64,000 nucleotides of DNA from NCBI GenBank assembly GCA_029962745.1, contig CM057153.1, positions 11,488,057 to 11,552,056 on the forward strand. Reading direction: 5' to 3'. The notes under the pieces are model-generated. The model was not told the origin of the DNA, did no database searches, and saw nothing but the letters and a program-made list of their open reading frames with translations. A program made the position numbers and the translations under genes. Of this stretch, positions 39,365 to 52,500 are shown one piece after another; positions within the stretch are counted from its first letter, which is position 1, and the number at the start of each line of letters is the position of its first letter. This stretch comes from Echinometra lucunter. Its lineage: Eukaryota > Echinodermata > Echinoidea > Camarodonta > Echinometridae.

Positions 39365-42300
39365 CTGGTATAAATACAGTCAGAAAAAAAAAATGGAACA
39401 TGAATTGAGAAGGCGAGAGAGGGATACAAACCCGAATGCAAAATAGAAAATAAGATGCACTTGTGTGTTCAAATGCCAGCGCCGAAAATTGCAATCTTAA
39501 AGATTTGTACTAGTGTCGAAATTCCTCCATGTCCCTATTGAATGACTCACCGTTCCATTAGAAGATTATTGTCAGAGGACGTGGCTTTAACATGCATAAC
39601 ATGAATAATACATTTAGAACAAACAGGATTATAAACTCTCGTATTCCCAAGGAATGTTGAATCCTATATTCCTCCAGTTCTACAAATAGCTAACTAGAAA
39701 TTGAAACAGCTCAGTATTTCCTATTTTCTTTATTTTTTTCTCCCCAACAGAATAAAGAGGTAGTTTGTAGAAGAGAAGTCTGCGAAGATCTTGTCGATTG
39801 TGCATTAGTAATTACAACGCTGGGAGTGGACTGCTGCGAAAAATGCAAAGGTAAGAAATATCCCACAACATCCCCTTTTAAAAATAATATGAGTATTTAT
39901 TATGTTTACAATTTTTGTCGTTTTAGATTGAAAACTTATTCATTGATTTATGTGTGCGTGTGTGCGTTTGTGCGTGGGTAGGTGGGTGTGTGTTTGATTT
40001 TCGCTGCTGAGTTTCCTTAGGCAACCTGTTATACGATTAAGGTTTTTGAGAGAAAGATAATGAAAAGTGTGGAAAAGGCTACACCCCTCTCATTACCCCC
40101 CCCCCTCCCTCATTTCGGGAGGGGGGGGGGGTGGAGATGTGTGACATTTTGTGGGGCATAAAAGGAGTAGAGATGTGATCTGTAATTATTACCATACGCC
40201 ATAATGTTAATGTTTGTCAGTGAATGAAGCATTCATCAATTTCAATTAAGAGTTGATTAGTATTGTGCCATGTATCAGAACAAAGCTCACTCTGTCTGAT
40301 TTCAAGTAAAATGGACTAGGCAACGCTAAGATCTAATCGGATTCGTTCCTTTATATTACCCATGGCGCCCCAACGTGGACTGAGCTTTAACAAATTTTAA
40401 ACAAAAAAACTTTACCACAATAGACTTTTTAAATCAGCTAAATGGATAAAACAAAAAAGTGGGCAAGCTCGTACAGAGAGAATCCCAGTTATGATCATGA
40501 TGATTAAGATATTCAATTATTTCAAGTGGATATGCTTGCTTAATTTGGCGTCTTGCGGTGATAAGCTATCTGAGGGCGCCGGTGTCCTAAAGAATTACAA
40601 ATCCTAAAAAGCCCCGTCCTTTTCAGCAATTCGTCCTTGGACGAGCTATAATGTAAATCTGATACAAAAGAGAAAAAATTTCGAACTTCTTCCATAATCG
40701 TATGAGATTTAGTTAGTTCAAATGCATTTAGAAAACAGGGAGAAGCTTTAGTACTGGTGTTGCAAAGTAATTGGACTGGAAATATGTTGAACCCATAACA
40801 AAACCAGTTACAACACTTCCCTAAATATATTTCACATGAAAGGTTGTCAAAACAAAACCGAAGTCAGACAAAAACATGTTAGATGCTATCTCTGAATTTG
40901 AGTCTTGTAAGATTTCCCCGATCAACAAATAGGATAGTGGGAGATCAAGAGAAAATGGACTTTCGTTTGGGATTATCACAAAACACAGAACAAATTAATC
41001 CCATAATTACAGGATGAGAAACCTGATACATGAAGGTAATGATAGGGCCTTCCCCCTCAATTACCGATAATTTAAAGAGAAATAAATGTAGAAATATCTC
41101 ACGATTGGAAGATGGAATAAATTTACGGCTTGAAACCTTGATAAGAACATCCGAAGTCTAATAAGTCCACGGCCCGCGTGTTTATTTTGATTTGACTGAA
41201 AAGGTCTAAATTCAGGGATTAGTACAAAAACATTTATCAACTATCTCATCTAAACTGATAAAAACTATATAAGAAAGAGAGTATTTTTTTTGAATTATAT
41301 CACTATATCCACATTTATCGAGTTTGTATTCCGGCGGAAATATACCTGTGATAACTATTTTTTAGGGGGTGGGGAAGGGAAAAAATACATATACTCTTGT
41401 TGTTGTTGATTTTTTTTTGTGTATGTGTGTGTGTTTTTTTTGTTTGTTTTTTTTTTGTTTTGTTTTTTTTTTGTTTTTTTTTTACTAACCTTGACTGGGG
41501 ATTATAGTGATAATGAAGCGGGAAAAGAATGACAACCATCGAAATCTTTGAATGAATACTTAATCATAAAAGTTTCTCTTTTCTTCACATCAGCCCAGAA
41601 ACAAGCACAGTTGTACTGTGGAAACCCCTGCAATTTGATTTTTTGAAGTACTTTTTGTCTCTTTGTTTCCAAATGTCTTTGTAATAAACAAATATTTAAA
41701 GAGATAAAATTTATTTGCTTTTTTCAAAAGGTTATTGAGATTTTTGTTTTTCAGTTTACCCATACGTAATGTAAAAAAAATGCCATGAAAACCAAATGAA
41801 ACATTTAAAGCACCACCAGCAGGGGAAAAAACAACAAAAGGTGTAGTTTGAGAACTTCTGATTGGTTAGCACTTCCAGCTTAGTCAAATCCTCACACAGG
41901 GGGTAGGCAAACGCTGCATGGCTACCTTCTTTACTAAAAATCAGAGCTAATTTTGTCATGTTGGTACCTCATGCGTTGGTTTGGTATGGTCGAAAACAAC
42001 AGGTCCCAGTATGTGACCCTGAGGCACGTAAGACATATCCCTTATCCGGGCCACGCTATCGTTTTTCGCGGTAAATTCGAACACATCTCAAAATGTGACG
42101 GTTTATTGAGTTTCACATGAAATCAATATCGGCCTAATTGATTCACGGGTATCGGCATCGGAGTAATGTTAACCTTTATCACCAGCCGTTTGATCTGATA
42201 AATTAGATGATTTTCAGACATGTAGCATTATCACACTTTGTGTATCAATGATGCCCTCAAACATGTCAAAAGATCTTTAACGGTAATGGCGTCATTTAAG

Positions 42301-45300
42301 ATAATTTACACAGATTAAGTTTTCTCGCTTTGTCTAAGAAATGTCAAAGGAGAGAGTGAGAGTGAGAGAGAGAGAGAGGGGGGGGGGGGGGGGAGTGTGT
42401 GCCTGTTTAGAAGACAGAGGAGGGACGGGTTTAAAAAAAAAAGTGTGGATGGTGCATATTTAGAAGCAAGGTAACCATTTTGAGTTGATTATATCATGAA
42501 ATTCGTATTCAAATCGATCATGTCGATAATCATGATAATAATTGATTGCAGGGGAAATGACAACGCCTCTTTGAAAAACCAGAAAACCCCAAAGTAATTT
42601 GTAAGGATGCCAATCTACAAGGATGATGCCGAACCATAAATGATCGATAAGATGACGGCCCAATGAGAAACATGCGCACCCCCTCTTCCAGTTAAGAGCA
42701 AGGGTTATTGCCAAGTTCAACGTCATTTTAATCACCTTTAAGGTCGCTGTTATCGTTTCGGTCTTAAACACAATTAAAAGATTCATTGTTTGATATCACT
42801 GTCTCTTCTGCAACAGACAAACCAAAGCAAAGGAATACCAGTGATCATTAATTGTTTTATGACCAAGCTTAATTACAAAAGATGTTGGGAGTATTAAAAT
42901 TGCCGATGTTTGCGCTTTTCTCTATATCTGCTCATCAACTCTAACAGGATATGTCTATAAAAAAAATTACGATGACGCCAGTTTCTTCTTCTATATGCCC
43001 ATGATAATAAGTCCCCAATAGCGAATCAGAATAATGAGATTAGGACAATAGATATTCGAATATTAATTTCCGCTTTAAAATGCCTGCAATGGAATACACT
43101 ATCCTTTGGTCCTGTTGGTCCTTTTGAAAGCTAGTTATAATTGAAATGGATATTATTACGACTGTCAATGAGTTTTCATCAGTACCCGACATTCTGCATA
43201 CCGCCCGTTTTGAGAGAAATTTTTACTACTGGTTAATAGACAACGTATATATATGATTATTATTACTTTATTGATATCCCGTTAAATGCAGATTCATTCA
43301 ATTCATATCTGGTATCGGACAAACCGTTTACCCCCTTAAAACCAGTGGCGCCGAAGCTCATTTGGGCTGTCCACGGGGGACTAAGGGTCCACAAGCGGAG
43401 CATTCACCCATACCCACTGGTAATGCAGAAATATCAAACTATACCCTGGAGCGGACGAACTTTAACTACCGCCCCAAAGTCATATCTTACCCTACTCTGT
43501 CACCGTAATTTAACCCTGATGGGATGGGTCTGTTCCGATGGCTAGGAACGCACTATAAGCAGCCATGACTTAGCATATAATCCCGTGGGCGCACTTTTAA
43601 ATGTCGAATGAATCAAAATTAAAGTTAGTCTGTCATCTCTTACGTCTTTGTTGTATGATTTACATAATTATTCATAATTATGGATATGATTATGTGAAAA
43701 TGAAATTCTCGATATTTCTGATATGGGAGCTGATTTTGTTCAGGTTGATAGATTGAAAAAATAAACTGTCGTGATGTATGGAGGCAGAGAGCAGCTGAAA
43801 TCATTCACCGTTTCCTTGCTCTATAAAAGCGTATAACCGTTATTATTCAACGGAAAATACAGCCCATCGTAAAAAGTGTTCTTAGTATCAGTCTTGAGTA
43901 ATTACCTGTAAAATTCCATTTATTTCCCATTAGTCATTATGGAGGGCTATATGAGGAAAGAAAATGTCTAAAAGAGATTCTACCATGGCTATAACAAAGT
44001 TATAAAAGGAAAGACATAGCGGAAGAGAGTCATAGATAAGACATGACCGGATACAAAGAATGAAATGAACATAGAGCAAAGGGTTAGGGAGGGGGGGGGG
44101 GGGGGGGGGTTGGAGGAGAAGAAAAATAGGGGGACAAATAATCAAAGGTTTGTTTTTTCTAACTAGCTAAAACAAATCTAACAAAGAGGCAGAGTTGTCA
44201 CTGCTATTTTTTGTTTTAAATTTCTAGAGCCTAGACGCATATTAACCCATAGCAGTACAGAGCTTTTTGAGGTCTAAATTAATCATCTTCAATCCTCAAA
44301 TTGGCAACAACAGTTATTTTTTTCCACTCATACATAGTTTGAAAAAATTAGATATGGATATAACATGAACCAAAATGAATTATAATTGCAAAATTTAATC
44401 GGAAATAGCCAATTTGAACACGGAAATAGTGATTATATAATATTCACTTCATTGCCAATTTAAAGAGTTTAATGATCAGCTACCATTAAACTGCTCTAAT
44501 TCGAAAACGCCACACCATATAGCATTTGGAATTGACTCAAATTTTTCAGTGAATTTTTCTCTTTCTGCTCATGTATGATATGTACTGCCCAGCATTCTGG
44601 ACCAACAGATACTGCAAAAGTGTCTCCTAAAGGAGACGCTGTAACTCTACGGGTTAATCCGAGTACTAGTATGTAAACCTTTTCCATATTTTTTAATTGG
44701 ATTTTATGTTGTTATTTTCCTACCAGGTTGTCGCTATAATGGGGACGTTTATAATAGTGGGGATATGTGGGAGGCTCATGATGATCCATGCAGGACATTT
44801 CAGTGTCGGGTAAGTATAAATCATCTTTTAATTCAGCTTTTGATATCTATGTCCTTATCTTTATCTAATCGCATTTGCAAGATCATTCTTCTTCTTCTTC
44901 TCCTCCTCCTCCTCCTCCTCTTCTTCTCCTTATTCTATTTTCCTACATCATCTTCATATTTTCCCTTCTCTTCCCTTGATATTTTATAAATATTATTATT
45001 CCCTTTTTTTTAAAAAAAAAAACCTCCGTTATACGTACTTCATTTATAATACAATTTTGTCCTCCACAATCATTACCCCTTCCCACTCCGCGTTTCGAAA
45101 GTAGGTCTACATCTTTCAACACATTCTCCTATGATTTTGTAAACGACGAAGTCAAATGATATTCTATTTTAAGTTAACAAAAGGAACGTTATTGTCTCAT
45201 GTATATATAGACCTTTAAAACTACTTGTCATTTAGTTGTTGTATGGTTTGGAGCGAGCCCTAACAAAGTAATGTGTCATGGGACCACCTGTTCCGGTCAT

Positions 45301-46476
45301 CCGATGACACGAAACGCTCCATCGCGGCAGGTGCATCCTTATGCTGCCGAAGTAGAGAGATAAATCAATACCAAAGCTACGATGATAACCTCTAAGTATA
45401 GGAATGTAATATTCATATTCGAAAGTACATAATGCTACGAGCCAAAATCAAACGCTGGTGTCGAATGTTGCTGGATGGAGTACTAAAAAGCAGATATTCC
45501 AAATGCTGATGATCAACATGAAGATTCGCAATGGTTCGCTCCTCTGGCACAAATCACGGCAGAAGCTGCAGAGGTAACGTGAGGAATGGCATGCGCCAAA
45601 AATTTAAAACACAGTGATCTCAACTAATTATGTTGCTGGACCTAATCCACCAATATTCGAATCTTTGAATTCTCATTCTAGTTCAATTGATAATGTGCTT
45701 TTCAAACTTTTTTTTATTTCCAAGACAACACTCGCATTTTTCATTCACACTGACTTTCCTATAGCGTTGCTGTACCAAGTTCTGGCAAATGGGATATTGT
45801 TCATTCGTACAATAACCATGATAACCAATGGTGCACTGACTCTTGTAGGACTATTATGAGTAATGAATGACCTATCGATGAAACTCAATCAGATCCATTG
45901 CTATTGTCGAGAAACCTGTTTGACATGAAATGACAATCGTTCCCGTAATCATGACGAGCGGAAGCCCATTCCCTTTTTGACGGAAAAGACACAAGTTGTC
46001 TGCGTTGGATCAAAGTTGACAAATTTGATACTTCCTGCGATCGGACACCTGTGGTCATAAAGCAAGCCAACTTCATTTACTTAAAGAAGCTATCGAAGAA
46101 AGTTCGTTTGATGACGTTAAATTGGGTGACTTCAATCCTTTGATTCTTTGAGTCATATCATAATTGCGTGCTGGAAGTTTCATGAGGCTCTTCACGATGA
46201 TATTACGCCCTAAATACATAGACGACAGTATTTAATTTCTTAATTAAAATGTTCAACTCGGCTTAATCTATTTAAGGCCGTCTGACAGTTATGGCCTATT
46301 TTTTAATCATCCTGTTGTTTAATTGCTTCCGTGTTTTAATTTGGGGATAGTTCTATTTCAAGAAATTTCGTTTTTTTCACGAACGGGTAGTTAAACGATC
46401 ATTTACTTGCAAGGAAGTTTCGGTTGACGAAATATAAGAACTGTAGTGTCATCCACGTTATCATATGCCACCTCTG

Positions 46477-46507
<31 letters not shown>

Positions 46508-49500
46508 GTCACGCCATTCTTGTCTCCGAAATCCCCACCATCACCACAACACTACCGTCACCACCACCACCATCACCACCACCATCAGATCATCGTCAGC
46601 ATCATCATCGTCATCATAATCATCACCACTAAAGGTTCGATTACTGTCGTCATCATCATCATTATCCTCCTCCTCCCCCTTTCCCCCCTTTCCCCTTTCC
46701 TCCTTCGCCTCCTCCTCCTCTTCCTCCTCCTCCTCCTCCTCCTCTCATCATCATCACCTTCAACAACACCAATATACCGGGCGACGACGAAGCCTGACTG
46801 TTTATTTCTGTTTTCTCTCATCACAGGAGGGCGTTATAACAGCATCCGTCATGCAGTGCGAGCCAGTCGATTGTCCCTTCGGTACTCAGGTGTTACCTGG
46901 GCAATGCTGTCCGTCGTGTGCTGGTAAGAAACTGCATTCCACCTTCACCTTCCCCTCCACATTGTACAGGAGTACGAACCTGTTACCTCTGAGCCTGCCA
47001 CATTATGTTACAGTATGGAATTATATAGATTTCATTTGATTTTTCTGAAGACTCGAAGTGGTAACAGTGTCTGTAGACCCAAATACCATACAGTGGGTTT
47101 TCTTACAAGCTTTCAGCGGGCAAAAACATCTTTAGAAATGAAATATGCGAGATGTACTTCAGTTTTACTGTAAAGGCATTTTGGTTTGATTTGAACCTGT
47201 TTAAAAAAACTTTCAATATTTCAGAGTGGTGAAAACGATACCGTTGGCCAAGATTTTATGCACGTCGGCGAAGTGTGCCGTTCCTTAAATATGAAATACA
47301 TATATGTCTTCCTTGGCCTTCATTGTCTGTATTTCATTTCTAACTATCCCCTTCCAGAACCAGTTCGGAAAGACTGTCAGTTTGAAAATGACAGTGATCA
47401 GGTGAAGGTATTGAGGATGAAATCAGAATAATGACGGATGTATTAGGGAAGAGTGAAATTGCCACGTGACCACTACTAAAACAAAAGGAAAATTTTCCTT
47501 TTCTGGTGGTCCTCAAGACTAGTGTAAATGGGAATAATGCATCGAAATTATATTGGAAAGGAATATTGAAACAAACAAAGATGATACCGAGCTGATAAGA
47601 ACGATATCCCTGATCTATTCTCCTCTAAATCGGGGATTAAAATCTTCCCGATATCAATATTGCAACTAAAATGCTATATGGACGAATATATAAGATGCGA
47701 GGCCAAAACCATGAGAGTATATTCCCACAGCAATGAATTCCCAGCTATCTTCGGTTCTGTGTTTACAGAAGCCTCTCGGAAAAAAACAAATAAATCCCTT
47801 ATTCAATCAAACTTTTCAAGCAAATTTCGAGTCATAACCAAAATGTTTACCCTATCAACGAGGAAGATAAAATGGCAATCTAAATCGTAATCATTATGCA
47901 GAAATTGTATGTATAGTGAATTATTCGACGAGACAGGGCTAGGGGCTCGCTCACGGCTGTGCACCATCCCAAAGAATATTTTTTCTCTCTTTCCACCAAT
48001 ATATTTGTCGTAATTTCCAGTCATCACAGACGATAATTTGTAGATATTAGAGAGGTAAATGTACGAGTTATGAAAACACAATTTGAGCCCGCCTTATGAA
48101 TGAAATCGCGTGTTGCCTACTCGCTATTTAAATCGCGAATGCGCCCAAATTTGTATTTGGGGAAGGCAACGCTTTATATATCAATAATGAGCTCGCCAAA
48201 TGTATGGCGCCAGTCAGTTAAGTGGTGATATTTTTGAATAGATTATATGATAATGACACTTCAGCAATACGCCTTTTGCAGGGAACATTTTCATAGTGAC
48301 AGCCGAGTGGCATCTAACGGACCTCTCTATATATTTCCGATTTCATTTCTAAACTGCTGTGGAAAAGGGAAGAAAAATACATGGGGAACGATAAAGAAAT
48401 ATGACGCAGGATTAAGATAACAATAGTTTTTCAAACCTAAAATGACATCTTGCATTTGAGGGGATGATAAATTGCATCTAGGCATCCATGAATTTGATCA
48501 TGACACGCACGCATTATTACTCAACATGTCGTGCGTAGCCCAATATGGTTCGGGCTTAAAGGCGCATTAAGGGCTAAATCCCCGTGAAAGCCGTTCAATA
48601 TTGCGCTCATATTGTTTGAAATCATCCCCTCTTTATCACGTACAAGCAAAAATGAAAAACCCAATTACTGAATTGGGGAAAGAATGAGGTTAGTTTCCAA
48701 GGGAGACTACAAATTACAATTTGTAAACGGGAATATCGAGGAAAAGATTGGGTAAATGGGTGAGCCAGTACTGCCCCCGCGCCAGCCCGGCGCATAGTCA
48801 GTCGCTCCGCCGTCAATCGCAGGGAGCTTCTTTTGAAACTCATGCTTGTATAAGGCTACACTCGACTGACTGAGAATACCCTGGATAATGCGTGTGGAAC
48901 GAGCGGCAGCGGACCGAGCCATGTTGTGACAATTAGTTCCATATTTCTCAAATAGATCTGCTCCAGTGATGCGAGTGAACTAGCGAGTACCCTGGACTAA
49001 CCACCGAAAATGCTAAAACTATGGAAATAAATGAAAAGCAAATATAGCAATGATGATTATAGAAATAACTGGAATAGTTCGTTACCACAATAGTAATGAA
49101 AGCAGCTGATCCTATTTTAATAGTCCCGTGCCCTCTGATTGTCATCACTTACGTGTACTGTCTCATGTCTTTTTGTCATTCAACCCCCTCGGTGATTTAT
49201 CTTTTTATATATTTAATCATCATTTTTTCATCCCTTCTTCTTTTCCCATTCCTTATTTTTCTTCTGCTTCTCCTTCCTTCATATCCCTATCCTCTTTCTC
49301 TTCCTCTTTCCTCTCGTTCTGTTGTTGTTATTCTTTTTCCCTTCCTCTTTTTAATCCTCTTCCTCCTCCTCTTCTTCTTTTTCTTCTTCTTCTTCTTCTT
49401 CTTCTTCTTCTTCTTCTTCTTCTTCTTCTTCTTCTTCTTCTTCTTCTTCTTCTTCTTCTTCTTCTTCTTCCCCCTTTTTTTGTATGTTATCCCAGGTTGT

Positions 49501-52500
49501 TCACTAGATGGAAAACAGCGAGCTGAAGGTGAAAAATTTTCCCGATCTTCTGACCCGTGCACAGAATGTGTCTGTCAAGTAAGCAGGGAATATTGAATTC
49601 TTTTAATGCCATTAACTCGATTTACCAACTTTTTTCAGTATCTTTGCCTTCGTCATTTCATTCGACATTAATCAATTAATAGCGAAAAAACCTTTTATAT
49701 CCTTTGGGAGAGTGACGTGTTGCAAACAAAGTAAAAGGCACGTGCAATATCCACTCCAATCCCATTAGAGGTAAACTGGCCAGCATTTCAAAACAAATTT
49801 TATTCTAACGTTGCATATTTTGGTGCTAAGTGAATAAAAGACTTGTAACCCCGTGTCACGAATATAGCACATATGCATGCTGTTTATGTTTTGATGGTAT
49901 ATTTCACCTTTCTATTAGATAGTCTTGTTTATATCCCTAATTCTTCTTCCCATCTCCTTTTATCATTCTCTGTCTCTGTCTGTCTGTCTGTCTCTCTGTC
50001 TGTCTCTGTCTCTGTCTCTGTCTCCCTTCCTATTTGCAGAATGGAAGAGTTACCTGTTCCAAACAAACTTGCCCGGTCCTATCTTGCCCTGAGTACCAAA
50101 TCGAGACGCCAGAGGGCCAGTGCTGCCCAAAATGTGTCGGTAGGTGTACAGATCATCATCTATTTTACATCGTTGTTAAACATGTTAAACCCAACGCTTA
50201 TCATTCAAAATTTTTTGTCTTTTGCGTTTCCTCGAGCACATTATGCCAGTACAAAACAATTAATGAAATTGAAAGTATACAATGAATATCTGGTAATTCA
50301 GAAGAATTCTTTTCTTCTGCATTTTATGTTTAGGTTTCAGTGGTCGTTCAAGTGGCTTATCATTAGAAAGTATGATTTCAAATCACTCGATTCGTAGTGC
50401 AGTAATTTTCTTTGATTTTTTTCTGGCGCTGATTTGTGTTTCAGGGTCCCACAGATCTTGGCGGTATTATTAAAATGCAATACTTCAAAACTTCCCCCTT
50501 TTTTGGTTGGCACTCACCTCATCAAAACGTTTGTACATTCGTTCTGTTCTTCCATTCAGCCCTTCCTTTCTTTTCCTTCTTTTCCACCACAGCTCAAAGA
50601 AAGGTCTTTGATCTGGGTGACAGGTGCCTCTTTCGGAACAATATCTTTGACGCAGGACAAACCGTCTTCAAAGACAAGTGCACCAAGTGCGTTTGTTTGG
50701 TAAGTACAACACGAGGCGTATCCAGGAATTTTCTTAGACAGGAGGAACAACTCTCTGGGGAAATATCTCACAAGAAACAAAAATGAACAAGAAAGATATA
50801 CTACTCAATAGCATAAAGTTGTATTTAAAGATGCCTTTGGGATCGAAATGTTGAATAAGGGCACACTTTACGCTTGACTACTTTATTTATAAAGGGCAGG
50901 GGCTTGCCCCTCCCTCTCATTCACCACTGAGAACGAGGATTCCCAACAACCTGTTTCCCCTTCCTTCTGCTTAATCACCCTTTTCCTCTCCTAATTACCG
51001 CTTCTAATTACCCTCTAAGGAAACCATTTTTCGTCAAGCGATGACTATAGAGGATTCTGGGGTTTCCACATATTAAACCACTTCTCTATCCCATATCACG
51101 TCATCTACGGGAGACGATGGAATTATTTTGTGAATCATAGAGCACTAGAAATAGCTTTATGTGGTACCCGATGATGTTTTGCAATCGACAAGAAGGGAGT
51201 AGGCTTAGAAAGAAATTTAACAAATGAAATAATAATTCTAAGTAATAGTCCGATGCTTCATTCCACCACGTCAGGTCAGTCAGCACAGTGAAACACCAAC
51301 TACCTATATAATTACCTAAAGAGCAACGCAGTCAAAGTTGTCTGTTTGTCTGCGCCTATGAAAGAGCGGCCACTGTAGACAAGTGCCCTCTCTAAGGAGG
51401 TTCTGCAACAGATGCAAATTTCCCCATGTAAAGCGGTACAGGCAACCTTTACAGACATAAAAGAGAGATAGACTTAATACACCGGTGGTGGTAATTACTT
51501 AGACAAGTTTGACTGCGGGATGATCTACTTCATCAGAACCACGCCTCTCCGTACCCGAAACTAGTTTAAAAGCGTCAGAAATAATTATGAACTCGATCTT
51601 GACCTAGAGAAAGGGAGGAAATGTCAGGGATCAAATTGGTTTACGTAAATGAGTGCCGGATTATATGCCCACGGGCCTACGGTGTGTGAAAGTAATACAT
51701 GGGAGAGATGGATGCTGGATGAATATTGGTGCCCCACTTATTCTCGAGTTGCTATCCAAACGAAGTAGAAGTATTTCATGAAATGATAAACCAGAAAAAG
51801 CAGAAACAGCAATTGAGTTTCCAGCAAATGATTATTAGCTTGATGATTGTTTTCTCTTTTTTTTTTTTTTTTTGGGGGGGGGGGGGGACAAACAAACGAA
51901 ATGACTATCAACAAGGGCCTGAAATGATGTAGATATCTTTTGGCCTTGTTTTTCTCAAAATGCGGGCAGGATTTTCATTTCGCATTTCGTGAGTAGATAA
52001 ATCCCCCCTGGAAAATTTGCCATTTCAGCCTTAAAAATTATGAAGGGCACCTTCAAGTTTCCTTTTAAACTTCTCAAGAGATCCAGTCACCATGTCCCGT
52101 ATTACATTTCGGTTAGTCTACTTTCTTACAAAGTCCATGACAATGACGGTTCTTTCTTCAGAGCACGCGCAGGAACATGGCTCTGACCAATATTTCCACG
52201 GCTGGACCTCTAACTGGAACAGAATTCCTTTTCGAAACAAGTGTTTTCTATTCGCATCCTCCAACTCATACTTTTGCTGCCGTCCCTGTGAAAGGGTTAT
52301 GACCGTCATAACACATTTATATATCAGAAACAATAGCTTAGCCAGAACGCAAATCCTGTGCTTGATTATTGCCAACGCTCAGAGCAAGATCATATCACTC
52401 ATCGCCTTTCTTCTGGGGAACAGTTTTCGAGGAAGAAGTGCAAAACAAAGCGGAAGGTGCCGCTGGTTTCGGTAATCAAGTGGGCCTCTATGTTTTTGGC

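Larger units (their letters stand above)
32130..39750 (+). other. intron inside VWC1 (7.6 kb), rich in MITE-like elements
   Basis: Lies between the two VWC1 exons in phase 0. Contains four inverted-repeat elements (listed separately), poly-C runs near 33541 and 34552, a poly-T run near 34017, GA tracts at 38880-39050 and 39232-39364, and otherwise no visible signal. Confidence 0.9.
39851..44726 (+). other. intron VWC1-VWC2 (4.9 kb)
   Basis: A phase-1 intron between modules. Contains G/C runs near 40099-40130, T/G-rich simple sequence (41410-41480), a GA-G tract (42351-42393), a G-run (44090-44110) and a possible reverse-transcriptase remnant at 41956-42060. A GC-richer block at 43340-43560 was not identified. 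Confidence 0.88.

Noticed and set aside
38767..39494. Ser/Leu-rich and Arg/Glu-rich frames
   Set aside because: Direct translation of GA and GACA microsatellites.
43340..43560. GC-richer block considered as an exon or transposon piece
   Set aside because: No acceptor/donor pair with an informative frame, no inverted ends and no recognised similarity.
45420..45610. Sequence considered as the 3' part of a retrotransposon ORF
   Set aside because: Frame breaks and no conserved block; the resemblance was too weak to report as a feature.
46424..46927. 167-codon frame rich in Lys, His, Ile and Leu
   Set aside because: Translation of poly-A and triplet repeats; its final part overlaps the VWC2 exon in a different frame.
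49096..49596. 166-codon Leu/Phe-rich frame and its Lys-rich opposite strand
   Set aside because: Produced by the (TTC)n microsatellite; only the last 27 codons overlap the real exon at 49496.
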